DNA of 64,000 nt from Alistipes sp. UBA936. Lineage in GTDB: Bacteria > Bacteroidota > Bacteroidia > Bacteroidales > Rikenellaceae. A model generated the notes under the pieces. That model was given only the letters and a program-made list of their open reading frames with translations, made no database searches and had not been told where the DNA came from. Location of the stretch: the NCBI GenBank assembly GCA_002293505.1, contig DBDI01000003.1, positions 62,001 through 126,000 of the forward strand, read 5' to 3'. Made by a program: the position numbers and the translations under genes. This document shows positions 1-10,409 of the stretch, in pieces (position 1 is the first letter of the stretch; each line of letters opens with the position of its first letter).

Positions 1-844
1 CGGCCATTGCGGGGGTTCATTCGCTGGAAGTGGTGCCGTTCGACGCGTCGTTCGAGAGCTCGACAGAGTTCAGCCGCCGTATTGCACGCAATGTTCAGCT
101 GCTGTTGAAGCACGAGGCCCATTTCGACAGCGTGGTCGACCCGTCGGGTGGTTCGTATTATATTGAAAATCTGACCAACAGCATTATTACCGAGGCACGC
201 AAACTGTACGAGCAGATTGGTTCTATGGGGGGATATGTGGCTGCGTTTAAGAGTGGGTTCGTGGTCGAGACGGTCGAGGCTTCGGCGGCGGCCAAGGACA
301 AGGCGGTGGCGACGAGGCGCACGGTGTTGTTGGGGGCTAATCAGTATCCTAACTTTACCGAGACTTCCGATGTGTATATAGATATGTCGAGGGCTACGGG
401 GAATGTTTTAAAACCCTATCGCGGTGCTATGGCGTTCGAGCAGATTCGTTTGGCGACCGACCGCAGCGGTAAAAAACCTACGGCGTTTATGCTCACTTGC
501 GGTACGTTGGCTATGGCACGGGCGCGGGCACAGTTCGCTTGTAACTTCTTCGCCTGTGCGGGTGTTCGTGTGGTCGACAATACTTTTTTTGCGAGTGTGG
601 ACGAAGGGGTGAAAGCTGCTGTTGCTGCACGTGCCGAGATTGTCGTGGTTTGTGCGGCCGACGACGACTATGCAACGCTCGCGCCTGAGGTGTACAAGGC
701 TATAGGCGATAAGGCTATTGTCGTCGTGGCGGGGGCTCCGGCTTCGCAGCCGGAATTGGAAGCTGCGGGCATCACCCATTTTATTTCGGCCAGAAGCAAT
801 GTCCTCGAAACGTTGAAGTCGTACCTTAAAGAACTTGGAATTTT

Positions 845-848
<4 letters not shown>
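1..848 (+). CDS. mutA: Methylmalonyl-CoA mutase small subunit, 3' part
   Basis: The gene runs in from the left edge; about 281 C-terminal residues are visible. They cover the end of the substrate-binding TIM barrel (EFSRRIARNVQ, DPSGGSYYIE) and the B12-binding-like domain from about visible residue 150. The cobalamin motif DxHxxG is absent; that stretch reads CGTLAMARARA. This is as expected for the non-catalytic small subunit, which pairs with MutB to interconvert succinyl-CoA and (R)-methylmalonyl-CoA in the propionate pathway. The stop overlaps the mutB start as ATGA, so the two are co-translated. The true start lies outside the window. Confidence 0.96.
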
Positions 849-2872
<2,024 letters not shown>

Positions 2873-2892
2873 TTTTCATCTGTTACGAAATG

Positions 2893-2921
2893 AATGCAGG
2901 GCGCAAATGCCCTGCATTTTT
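2893..2921 (+). terminator. Rho-independent terminator after mutAB
   Basis: A perfect 10-bp stem (2893-2902 with 2909-2918), a 6-base loop and a run of five T at 2917-2921 lie 21 bases after the mutB stop. It ends only two bases before the recQ -7 element, so the recQ upstream promoter region falls inside the hairpin. Confidence 0.88.
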
Positions 2922-2923
2922 CG

Positions 2924-2931
2924 TACCTTTG
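2924..2931 (+). promoter_or_regulatory. recQ -7 element (TACCTTTG)
   Basis: It matches the Bacteroidetes -7 consensus TAnnTTTG. It ends four bases before the recQ ATG, so the transcript should begin at or next to the start codon. No TTTG -33 box is visible at the usual distance. Confidence 0.72.
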
Positions 2932-2935
2932 CACG

Positions 2936-4837
2936 ATGGCTGAATCGCCCGACATATTACGCGAAACGCTTGCCAGGTTTTGGGGCCACGGCGAGTTCCG
3001 ACCGATGCAACGCGAGACGATAGAGGCGGTGTGTGACGGGCGGGATGTGATGTCGCTGATGCCGACAGGTGCGGGTAAATCGCTTGTTTATCAACTACCT
3101 ACGATGGTAAGGGAGGATGGGTTTTGTGTGGTGGTCACGCCGTTGATCGCGCTGATGAAGGATCAGGTGGACAAGCTGAGGGCGCGAGGAATCTCGGCCG
3201 CGGCGGTTCATTCGGGTCTCACGCCTGAACAGATCGACGCTACGCTCGATAACTGTGTCTATGGCGATGTGCGGTTTTTGTATGTCGCGCCGGAAAGACT
3301 TACCAGTGAGATGTTTAGGTTGCGGCTACCGAAGATGAACCCGACACTTTTGGCTGTCGACGAGGCGCACTGCATCAGTCAGTGGGGATACGATTTCAGA
3401 CCGTCGTATCTGCGGATCGCCGAGATCAGAGCGCTAATCCCGCGGACGCCTGTTTTGGCCCTCACGGCGAGCGCTACGGACGAGGTGGTGGAGGACATTA
3501 TGGCGCGCCTGATGATGGTCGGCGGACGGGTGATAAGGTCGTCATTCGAGCGGCCAAATCTCTCATACTCAGTGCGAAGAGTGAACGATAAGAACGAGCA
3601 ACTGCTGCGTGTTATCGAGGGTGTGCCGGGGTCTGGGATCGTTTATGCGAGGACGCGCGAGGGAGTCGAAAAACTGGCCGAATGGCTGACTGGGCAGGGC
3701 GTGGACGTGACGTGGTATCACGGGGGAATGCCGCCCGCCGAGCGCGTCATAAGACAGGAGGAATGGACGAGTGGAAAGAAGCCTATAATGGTGGCTACCA
3801 ATGCGTTCGGGATGGGGATTGACAAAGCTGATGTGAGATTTGTGGCCCACTGGTCGATGCCCGATTCGCCCGAAAGCTACTATCAGGAGACGGGACGGGC
3901 GGGTCGTGATGGGCGGAAGGCGTATGCGGTGCTGTTGACCTCGCCGGACGACCGGAAACGGTCAGCGAGCAGGTTCTCGATCGAGTACCCGTCGCTAGAG
4001 GCGATAAAAAAAGTCTACGAGCAGATATTCAATTACTTACAAATTGCGGTAGGAGAGGGGGCTGACTACTCGTTTGACTTCAATGTGTGGGAGTTTAGTC
4101 GAGCGAACGGCCTATATGTGGGAAGCACGGTAAATGCGATAAAGGTTTTACAATCAAATGGTTATCTGACTTTGACGGAAGAGAGCGACCATCCGGCGAG
4201 GGCGATGTTTTGTGTGAGCAGAGACGATTTGTATCGTCTGAGAATTGACCGCGAGGAGCTCGATCTGTTTCTGAGGGCGCTGATGAGAATGTACAACGGG
4301 ATTTTTACGGAGTTTCGCGCGGTGAGCGAGGAGGCGCTGGCAGCCGCGACAGGATATACGGTTGAGAGGGTGAGGGAGCTGTTCAAAACCCTATGGAGGC
4401 TGAGGGTAATTCGCTATATACCAGCACGTAGGACGCCGCTGATCTATTTCCCGATGGACAGGCTGCCGACGGAGGATGTCTACATCGCTCCGACAACGTA
4501 TAAGATTCGCAAAGAGCTGGCATCGAGCAGATTAGAAGCGATGTTCGGCTACGCGGAACAGGAGAAAGAGTGCAGAAGTGCGTGGCTAAGGCGGTATTTC
4601 GGAGAGAAGGATCCGGGAGATTGCGGAGTGTGCGATGTTTGCCTGGCGAGACGAAAAACCGGACGACCGGCGGTGACGCGAGAAGCGGTGATGGAACTGG
4701 TGGCAGGAGGCGAAAAGACTGTGAAACAACTGGTTAGAGCGTTAAATGTCGAACCGGAGCAAGTACTTGCGACGCTGGATGAGTTGATTGATGCGGGCAA
4801 GGTGAGGATCGATCAAACAGGAGTGATCAGGCTATGA
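2936..4837 (+). CDS. recQ: ATP-dependent DNA helicase RecQ
   Basis: This 633-residue superfamily 2 3'-5' DNA helicase acts in recombination and fork repair. Walker A TGAGKS has Lys48, the Walker B box is DEAH at 142-145 followed by CISQWGYDFRPSY, and helicase motif VI is QETGRAGRDG. The RecQ-C-terminal zinc site has Cys546, 563, 566 and 569, followed by a winged-helix-type tail. There is no HRDC domain, so it is shorter than E. coli-type RecQ. I chose the ATG at 2936 rather than 2894 because the earlier one lies inside the terminator and upstream of the promoter. The stop overlaps the next gene as ATGA. Confidence 0.95.
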   Translation: MAESPDILRETLARFWGHGEFRPMQRETIEAVCDGRDVMSLMPTGAGKSLVYQLPTMVREDGFCVVVTPLIALMKDQVDKLRARGISAAAVHSGLTPEQIDATLDNCVYGDVRFLYVAPERLTSEMFRLRLPKMNPTLLAVDEAHCISQWGYDFRPSYLRIAEIRALIPRTPVLALTASATDEVVEDIMARLMMVGGRVIRSSFERPNLSYSVRRVNDKNEQLLRVIEGVPGSGIVYARTREGVEKLAEWLTGQGVDVTWYHGGMPPAERVIRQEEWTSGKKPIMVATNAFGMGIDKADVRFVAHWSMPDSPESYYQETGRAGRDGRKAYAVLLTSPDDRKRSASRFSIEYPSLEAIKKVYEQIFNYLQIAVGEGADYSFDFNVWEFSRANGLYVGSTVNAIKVLQSNGYLTLTEESDHPARAMFCVSRDDLYRLRIDREELDLFLRALMRMYNGIFTEFRAVSEEALAAATGYTVERVRELFKTLWRLRVIRYIPARRTPLIYFPMDRLPTEDVYIAPTTYKIRKELASSRLEAMFGYAEQEKECRSAWLRRYFGEKDPGDCGVCDVCLARRKTGRPAVTREAVMELVAGGEKTVKQLVRALNVEPEQVLATLDELIDAGKVRIDQTGVIRL

Positions 4838-5415
4838 AGGAGTACAGGGCAGCTATAACAAAGGAGGAGATGGCCGAGCTGCCGGCGTTGGCGTTCAGGG
4901 GCGAGATTGTGGTAGTCGATTCGCCGAAGGGACTCGATGCAGCGTGTGATGAACTGTTGGCACACAGGTTGTTAGGATTCGACACGGAGTCCCGCCCGGC
5001 CTTCCAAAAGGGAGTCGTCAACAAGATAGCGCTACTGCAACTCGCCACAGAGGAAAAGTGTTTCTTGTTTAGGCTAAACAGGCTGAGGCTCGATAAGGCG
5101 ATACTGAAGATACTGGAAACCAACACTATATTAAAAGTGGGGTTGAGTGTTGCGGGAGATATTCGAGAGCTGGAGACGCTACGAAAGTTCAGAGCGAAGG
5201 GTTTTGAGGATATACAGAAAATCGCGCCGGATCACGGGATAACGGATATGAGTCTACAAAAAATTGCAGCGATTGTGCTGGAGGGGCGGATGTCGAAAGC
5301 GCAACGGTTAAGCAACTGGGAAGCAGTGCAACTAACAGACGCACAGAAAGTTTACGCCGCAACGGACGCTTGGGTAAGTTTGGAAATATATAAGAAATTG
5401 AAACGCCCTCGGTGA
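4834..5415 (+). CDS. 3'-5' exonuclease, DEDDy family
   Basis: A 193-residue RNase D/WRN-type exonuclease domain. Motif I is FDTES (Asp50, Glu52), motif II lies in KVGLSVAGDIREL, and motif III is YAATDAWVSLEIYKKL with the Tyr and Asp of the DEDDy class. It should remove nucleotides from 3' ends of DNA or structured RNA using two metal ions. It starts inside the recQ stop (ATGA), so helicase and nuclease are made from one message. This recalls the exonuclease-helicase fusion of WRN, split here into two genes. Substrate and physiological role are inference. Confidence 0.9.
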   Translation: MKEYRAAITKEEMAELPALAFRGEIVVVDSPKGLDAACDELLAHRLLGFDTESRPAFQKGVVNKIALLQLATEEKCFLFRLNRLRLDKAILKILETNTILKVGLSVAGDIRELETLRKFRAKGFEDIQKIAPDHGITDMSLQKIAAIVLEGRMSKAQRLSNWEAVQLTDAQKVYAATDAWVSLEIYKKLKRPR

Positions 5416-5722
5416 TTCCCAAGTGATTGCCACCGGACCCCGGTAATCCGCCACCCCCCTTAAAGAGTATGGCCGCTGAAGACTTCGGTTAGATATGAGT
5501 CGAGGAAAAGAAGTTCGTGGTCGCCGCAAATAACGCCGTCGAAACACATAGTCTCATCATTGTGGTCGCGGAACTCCCCGTGTCCCCCGTGCGCCTCGAG
5601 CCCATCACGCCCTCTGGCCCCGTGCGCCCCTTGGCCCCCTTGCTGGTCGCCATCGTATAATGTGTCCACGTCTTCCATAATCAATGTTGCCATAAGAACG
5701 CCCCAAGCGGTTTTTTATTGTG
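5416..5722. other. 307-base gap between convergent genes
   Basis: This lies between the ends of the exonuclease gene and the sigma factor gene, which face each other. I see no RNA gene and no convincing terminator hairpin with a T run. The only coding candidate is the minus-strand reading frame at 5460-5693. The plus strand is C-rich at 5446-5460 and 5576-5640. Confidence 0.5.
5460..5693 (-). CDS. Possible small Gly/His/Asp-rich protein, unknown
   Basis: A 77-residue reading frame starting 29 bases after the sigma factor stop on the same strand. The N-terminus is MATLIMEDVDTLYDGD, the middle is rich in Gly, His and Arg (GGQGAHGARGRDG), and the C-terminus looks like folded protein (LLFLDSYLTEVFSG). 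It has no signal peptide, membrane segment or recognised motif. It could be the last gene of the sigma factor transcript or a chance frame in GC-rich spacer. I do not recognise it. Confidence 0.35.
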   Translation of the reverse strand: MATLIMEDVDTLYDGDQQGGQGAHGARGRDGLEAHGGHGEFRDHNDETMCFDGVICGDHELLFLDSYLTEVFSGHTL

Positions 5723-6310
5723 TCAAGCCGTCAGTACGACCTGATTTTCCTTGATAAGTTTTCGTAAGTTGATCAACGCATAGCGCATTCGGCCCAGGGC
5801 GGTGTTGATGCTGATGCCTATGTCGTCGGCTATCTGTCTGAAAGGCAGGTTGTCGAAGTAGCGCATCAACACAACTTCGCGCTGCTCAGGGGGCAGGTGA
5901 TCGATCAGGCTGCGCAGGTCTTGGTGGATTTGTTCGTGGATCATTTTGTCCTCGATTGTCTCGTTCGAGAACCGCATCGAGCCCAGAATGTCGAATCCGG
6001 CATCCGATTCGGTGATCTTGTTCTCCTGCTTTGTTCGGCGGAAGTGGTCAATGACCTGATTGTGAGCAACTCGCAGTACCCACGACAGGAACTTGCCGTT
6101 GTCCACATAGCGCCCCTCGTCGATGAAGCGAACGGCCTTGATGATGGTTTCTTGGAAAATATCGTCCGCCACGTCGCGATCCCGCACCATCATATTGATG
6201 TAGTCGGTCACACGCCGTTTGTGCCGCTCGATCAGTTGCGAGATTGCAGCACGGTTACCGGTGGTATACTCCTTGAGTAACGCAGAGTCACTCATCTTAC
6301 TCATTTCCAT
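5723..6310 (-). CDS. RNA polymerase sigma factor, ECF (sigma-70) family
   Basis: A 195-residue sigma factor of the ECF group with regions 2 and 4 only. Region 2 spans about residues 20-95 (DRDVADDIFQETIIKAVRF, then SWVLRVAHNQVIDHFRR). Region 4 spans about 130-185, with the helix-turn-helix around PFRQIADDIGISINTALGRMRYA. No anti-sigma gene lies beside it. Three Met codons (residues 1, 3, 6) could each be the start. The sequence upstream has no TAnnTTTG element, so it may be transcribed from an unusual promoter or read through from the zinc-ribbon gene 97 bases upstream. Its regulon cannot be told from sequence. Confidence 0.93.
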   Translation of the reverse strand: MEMSKMSDSALLKEYTTGNRAAISQLIERHKRRVTDYINMMVRDRDVADDIFQETIIKAVRFIDEGRYVDNGKFLSWVLRVAHNQVIDHFRRTKQENKITESDAGFDILGSMRFSNETIEDKMIHEQIHQDLRSLIDHLPPEQREVVLMRYFDNLPFRQIADDIGISINTALGRMRYALINLRKLIKENQVVLTA

Positions 6311-6407
6311 ACTCTTACATTATTGGTTTTGAGTAGAGCTTCGTTCGATAGGCAGGCTTAATTTCTTTAATCGGTTATACTTTTTTCGATTATTTTTATA
6401 TAGTGCG

Positions 6408-7181
6408 TTACGCGTCCCGATCCGTTGTTGTTGGGTCGGCGACGAGAACTCGTCCGCAGTATTCGCAGACGATGATCTTCTTGTTCTGGCGTATATCCAC
6501 CTGACGCTGAGGCGGTATGCGGTTGTAGCAACCTCCACAGGCATCACGTTTCACGGTTACCACGGCCAGTCCGTTACGCATATTGCTGCGGATTCGGCGG
6601 TAGGCTGTGAGCATTCGTTCGTCAATCTTTGCGGCGGCTTCGGCAGCCTGAGCCGTCAGAACTTCCGTTTCCTTAGCTGTTTCCTGCTCTATGCCAGCGA
6701 GTTCGGTACGCTTTTGTTCCAAGTCGAGTGTGCGGTCGGCAACCACGGCTTCGGCCTCTTCGACCGCGGTTTTCTTCACCTTGATGGTTGCGGCGTACTC
6801 TTTCAGGCGCTTGTTGGCGTGCTCGATCTCGAGTTTTTGGTACTCGATCTCCTTGGCCAAAGCGTCGAATTCGCGGTTGTTGCGGACGTTCTTTTGCTGC
6901 TCATCATACTTGGTAATCAGTGCGATAGCCTCATCGGCCTCACGTTTGCGTTGGCGTGTCAGACTGTTGAGTTCCTCAATCTCGACACCGATATTTTCGA
7001 TGCGGATGCGCAGCCCGGCGATCTCGTCCTCAAGATCCTGCACTTCGAGGGGCAATTCACCCTTTATCTTGTTGATTTCGTCGATCTTAGAGTCAATTTG
7101 TTGCAGCTCGTAGAGCGCGTTAATCTTCTCCTCCATCGAGTAGTCGGTTGCCTCGGCGGCCTTATTTTTCGTTGTTGCCAT
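6408..7181 (-). CDS. Zinc-ribbon coiled-coil protein (CT398/DUF164 type)
   Basis: A 257-residue protein with a long charged antiparallel coiled coil (about residues 20-195) and a C-terminal C4 zinc ribbon with Cys215, 218, 239 and 242 (CGGC and CEYC). This is the architecture of the zf-RING_7/CT398 family, proposed to act as a nucleic-acid-associated or secretion-related adaptor; its precise role is not established. It starts five bases after the Nif3-like gene and belongs to the MerR-Nif3-zinc ribbon operon. Pairing of Nif3 and this protein is common in bacteria and suggests a shared, still unknown function. Confidence 0.9.
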   Translation of the reverse strand: MATTKNKAAEATDYSMEEKINALYELQQIDSKIDEINKIKGELPLEVQDLEDEIAGLRIRIENIGVEIEELNSLTRQRKREADEAIALITKYDEQQKNVRNNREFDALAKEIEYQKLEIEHANKRLKEYAATIKVKKTAVEEAEAVVADRTLDLEQKRTELAGIEQETAKETEVLTAQAAEAAAKIDERMLTAYRRIRSNMRNGLAVVTVKRDACGGCYNRIPPQRQVDIRQNKKIIVCEYCGRVLVADPTTTDRDA

Positions 7182-7186
7182 AGTTT

Positions 7187-7981
7187 TTATTTATACAAAT
7201 AGCTTACCGGATTGAGTCCGGCAATGCTTTTGTGGAGGACAAAGTTAGGAATTTTTTTTGATATAACGTCGCATATCAGGTCGATCGCACAAAATTCGCT
7301 CTCGAAATGGCCGATGTCGGCGATTGTCAGCTGGCTCGCGGCGCTCAGGAAATTGTTGTATTTGAAGTCGGCGGCAAGAAAAATGTCTGCTCCGGCCTGT
7401 GCCGCGATAGGAATCAACGCCGCTGCCGAGCCGGCACAAAGTGCTATTTTTTGGATTTTTTTGCTCGCTATATTGCTGTGCCTTACGACTTTGAGGTTTA
7501 GTTTTGCCATCACCTCACGCAGGAATGCTTCCGTGTCCATTACGCTGGGCAGGTTGCCGATTATTCCGAATCCGTTCGGCGAATCAGGTCCGGCAGTGTG
7601 TATCAGCATCTTGGGGTTTCCGATACCGAGGATTTCGGCCAATCGGAAGCTCATTCCGCCCGGGGCACTATCGAGATTCGTATGGCAAGCGTAGAGCGCA
7701 ATGCCCTCACGAACAGCACGTTCCACGGTAAGTTCGACGTTGTTTGCTCCGTTCAATCGCCTGAGAGGATCGAAAATCACCGGATGGTGTGAGATAACAA
7801 GCTTGCATCCAAGCCGTTGTGCTTCATCCAAAACCTCCATCGTGGCGTCCACGCATACCAGCGCGCAGGGCGTTTCGTCGTCAGGGTGCCCCACCACGAG
7901 GCCAGAATTATCGTATTCCTCCTGCCAGTCGAGGGGCGCAAACTCCTCCAACGGAGCAACTATATCGCGAATTTTCATCAT
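7187..7981 (-). CDS. Nif3-like dinuclear metal-centre protein (YbgI family)
   Basis: This 264-residue protein carries the two metal-binding ends of the NIF3/YbgI fold: ISHHP at 63-67, HTNLDSAPGG, and IGHFESE near the C-terminus. Family members form a toroidal hexamer with a di-metal site in each subunit; the reaction is debated, with GTP cyclohydrolase-like and hydrolase roles proposed. It is the short form, without the inserted PII-like domain found in members of about 365 residues. The start overlaps the MerR stop as TGATG. Confidence 0.93.
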   Translation of the reverse strand: MMKIRDIVAPLEEFAPLDWQEEYDNSGLVVGHPDDETPCALVCVDATMEVLDEAQRLGCKLVISHHPVIFDPLRRLNGANNVELTVERAVREGIALYACHTNLDSAPGGMSFRLAEILGIGNPKMLIHTAGPDSPNGFGIIGNLPSVMDTEAFLREVMAKLNLKVVRHSNIASKKIQKIALCAGSAAALIPIAAQAGADIFLAADFKYNNFLSAASQLTIADIGHFESEFCAIDLICDVISKKIPNFVLHKSIAGLNPVSYLYK

Positions 7982-8400
7982 CAGAAAAGAGTCTGTTCCA
8001 AGAAGTTAGTGGTTGGTTGGGGGGTGGTGAGGGATGTCGAAGCGGCCTCGCTTTTGACCTCTTCGGGTTGATTTCCGCTATGTTCGAGTTCGTTGCGGAT
8101 TTCCAGTAGCAGAGCACGGACGGACTGGAGGTGCTCTGCTAGACGGGCGTCGCGCTCGATGGCTGTGCGATTGGCTTTCAAGTATTTTTGAGCTCCGGCG
8201 AGGGTCATTCCGCGCTCCTTGGTGAGGTGGTAAATCGTCTTGAGATTGCGCATATCGTCGGCCGAAAAGAGGCGGTTGCCCTTCTTGTTCTTGTGCGGGG
8301 CGATTATGTCGAACTGCTTTTCCCAGAATCGTAGTAACGATGGCGCAACGTCCATCATCTCAGCGACTTCCCCCATCGTATAGTACATTTTTTCGATCAT
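7981..8400 (-). CDS. MerR-family transcriptional regulator
   Basis: A 139-residue DNA-binding protein. The N-terminal MerR winged helix (residues 6-75, YTMGEVAEMMDVAPSLLRFWEKQF) is followed by a short helical region and a Ser/Thr/Pro-rich tail. No Cys-based metal site or ligand domain is present, so the effector is unknown. It is the first gene of an operon with the Nif3-like and zinc-ribbon genes, and similar MerR-Nif3-zinc ribbon groupings occur in other Bacteroidetes. Transcription probably starts from the TACTTTTG element at 8425-8432. Confidence 0.92.
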   Translation of the reverse strand: MIEKMYYTMGEVAEMMDVAPSLLRFWEKQFDIIAPHKNKKGNRLFSADDMRNLKTIYHLTKERGMTLAGAQKYLKANRTAIERDARLAEHLQSVRALLLEIRNELEHSGNQPEEVKSEAASTSLTTPQPTTNFLEQTLF

Positions 8401-8424
8401 AAAGCAAAGGTTTATGTAGCGTCA

Positions 8425-8432
8425 CAAAAGTA
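8425..8432 (-). promoter_or_regulatory. merR operon -7 element (TACTTTTG)
   Basis: It matches TAnnTTTG on the minus strand, 24 bases before the MerR ATG. A CTTG sits 20 bases further upstream (8453-8456), one mismatch from the -33 box TTTG. Confidence 0.6.
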
Positions 8433-8467
8433 AATAATTCTCACCGGATTAGCAAGCTTTAGTTGAA

Positions 8468-9841
8468 CTAAAGGTTCACGATGCGAAAACTTGCTGGTAG
8501 TAGCGTGTTGCTGCGATGACCGATACGTTTTGTCCAGCCAATCGGCAAGCCGTTATACGTCAGTAAATTAAGTCCCTCGGAGAGCCGGTTGATGTCGCTC
8601 GGATCGCGCTTGCGAAGGTAGTCGAGCGCCTCGTCGCGAGTCAGTTCCGTGACAGCGGCCCGTCCGTTCGGCAGGGTAGGGCTGTTGTCGCGCGCGAGGT
8701 CGTGGAAGAGTGCCATAGCGTGGTCCGGGCGCAGTTTCACGCCGAAAATTTGGCCCGTACAAACGCCCGAATAGATCACGTTGAGCACACCGGCAAGCGA
8801 GGCAACAGATTGGTAAACAGGGCGATAAAACCCGTAACACGTGTCACCCACACGAGCGAATTTCATAGCCTCTGGCGTGGCGAACCAGTCGGCCAGAGGG
8901 CGGCTTTCAGGGCGGTTTAACTCCACCAATGGCTCGCGGTGTGCGCGCGGAGTTTCGCGTTTGAGGCGTCCGTCGGCTTTACGCATCACGGCGGCGAAAA
9001 ATCCCTCGCCGCGCAACAAATGGGGCCAAAAACGAAACGTCCCGATGCCATCAACTTCGCCGCACTCGACTCCCCAGTCGGTAGGCACGTCGATCGCAAC
9101 AGGCTCCACAGCAAAGTTTTGCGACAGCCATACGACGTTATCCTCGTTCTCTCGGCGGTTGAACGTGCAGGTCGAATAGATGAGTACGCCGCCGGGCCGA
9201 AGCGCGTCCCAAGCGTCGGCAAGTATCCGTCGCTGGCGAGCCGCGCACAGTTCGATGCCCGCCGGACTCCACTCCAAGCGTGAGTCGGGAACGCGCCGAA
9301 ACATCCCCTCGCCGGAGCACGGAGCGTCGACCGCCACTACATCGAACCAGTGGCGAAAAGTGCCGAATGCACCGGCATCGTTACACGTAACAGCCACATT
9401 ACCAATGCCCCAACGGCGCACGTTGTCGGCCAGAACGCTTGCGCGGGTCTTGATCACCTCGTTGGCAACGACCAGTCCGCCGGGCCCGATGAGCGTCGAG
9501 TAGAGCGTGGTTTTCCCGCCTGGAGCAGCGCATAAATCGAGCAACCGAACATTGTCATCGCCAACTGCCTGACGGTAAAGATGTTCCACAAACTGAGAAC
9601 TCGCCTCCTGAACGTAATACGCTCCGGCGTGCATCGCAGGGTCGAGCGTAAATACCGGACGCTGAGCGAGATAAGCTCCGTAACGATTCCACGGAACACT
9701 CTCGCCGACCGGCAAACCATTGCCCTCAGATGGCAGGCCGGGCAGTTTGAACGGGTTGTAGCGAACGGATGTAATGGGCTGGTCATCAAGCACCTTCAGG
9801 AGCTCAGCGCTTACAGACTTCGCGAATTCGGGAGGAAACAT
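8468..9841 (-). CDS. RNA 5-methylcytosine methyltransferase, NOL1/NOP2/Sun (RsmB/RsmF-like)
   Basis: A 457-residue SAM-dependent m5C methyltransferase, likely acting on rRNA. The SAM loop is DLCAAPGGK, the two catalytic Cys boxes are DAPCSGEGMFRR and YSTCTF, and the C-terminal 150 residues form the extra RNA-binding region typical of RsmF/YebU rather than RsmB. I chose the ATG at 9841; a TTG two codons earlier is the alternative. It overlaps the deoxynucleoside kinase gene by 38 bases in another frame. A target C1407-type site in 16S rRNA is inference from the family. Confidence 0.9.
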   Translation of the reverse strand: MFPPEFAKSVSAELLKVLDDQPITSVRYNPFKLPGLPSEGNGLPVGESVPWNRYGAYLAQRPVFTLDPAMHAGAYYVQEASSQFVEHLYRQAVGDDNVRLLDLCAAPGGKTTLYSTLIGPGGLVVANEVIKTRASVLADNVRRWGIGNVAVTCNDAGAFGTFRHWFDVVAVDAPCSGEGMFRRVPDSRLEWSPAGIELCAARQRRILADAWDALRPGGVLIYSTCTFNRRENEDNVVWLSQNFAVEPVAIDVPTDWGVECGEVDGIGTFRFWPHLLRGEGFFAAVMRKADGRLKRETPRAHREPLVELNRPESRPLADWFATPEAMKFARVGDTCYGFYRPVYQSVASLAGVLNVIYSGVCTGQIFGVKLRPDHAMALFHDLARDNSPTLPNGRAAVTELTRDEALDYLRKRDPSDINRLSEGLNLLTYNGLPIGWTKRIGHRSNTLLPASFRIVNL

Positions 9842-10409
9842 TTTCAATGATTTCGGGATTCTTCATAAAATCGCAACGGTCGATATCCAGAGTCAAAACC
9901 TCGCCCGTGTAGATCGTATCTATCCAATTGTTATACTTGTCGTTAAGTCGTCCGAGGTACTTTTCGTCGATATTTTGTTCGTAGCCGCGGCCACGACGAC
10001 GGATTTGCTCGACGAGTTTAGAGACGCTGGCTTTCAGGTATATAAGCAAGTCGGGCTTGCGGATCAGCTCCTCAGACAGGCCAAACAGGCGCATATAGGT
10101 GTCGAAATCGCGCGACGACATCAGTCCCATTTCGTGCAGATTGGCGGCGAAAATATATGCGTCCTCATGGATCGTGCGGTCCTGAAACAGATCGCCGCCG
10201 TTTCGTAGTGCGTCCATCGACTGGCGGATACGGCACGACAGGAAGTAGATCTGGAAATTGAACGACCAACGACCCATATCTTCGTAAAAATCATTCATAT
10301 ACGGGTTGTCGATATTCTCGAAATATGGTGTGGCGTCGAACCGTCGCGCCAGAATTTCGGTCAACGACGTCTTGCCGCTGCCGATGTTGCCTGCGATCGC
10401 TATATACAT
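9804..10409 (-). CDS. Deoxynucleoside kinase
   Basis: A 201-residue P-loop kinase of the dNK/dGK/dCK family, which phosphorylates deoxynucleosides for salvage. The P-loop is GNIGSGKTS near the N-terminus, the substrate-site motif DRTIHEDAYIFA follows, and the Arg-rich lid is RRRGRGYEQNI. The start at 10409 gives the usual MYIAIAGNIGSGKT opening; earlier in-frame codons would add a nonsense extension overlapping the GH3 gene. It overlaps the GH3 gene by 10 bases and the methyltransferase gene by 38, so the three genes are tightly coupled. Confidence 0.92.
   Translation of the reverse strand: MYIAIAGNIGSGKTSLTEILARRFDATPYFENIDNPYMNDFYEDMGRWSFNFQIYFLSCRIRQSMDALRNGGDLFQDRTIHEDAYIFAANLHEMGLMSSRDFDTYMRLFGLSEELIRKPDLLIYLKASVSKLVEQIRRRGRGYEQNIDEKYLGRLNDKYNNWIDTIYTGEVLTLDIDRCDFMKNPEIIENVSSRIREVCKR

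Noticed and set aside
4859..4872. Shine-Dalgarno-like AAAGGAGGAG before an internal Met of the exonuclease
   Set aside because: It simply encodes Lys-Glu-Glu; the ATGA junction with recQ gives a better start.
8458..8472. Palindrome TTTAGTTGAACTAAA at the end of the methyltransferase gene
   Set aside because: The loop is too tight for the full stem and there is no T run; at best a weak hairpin.
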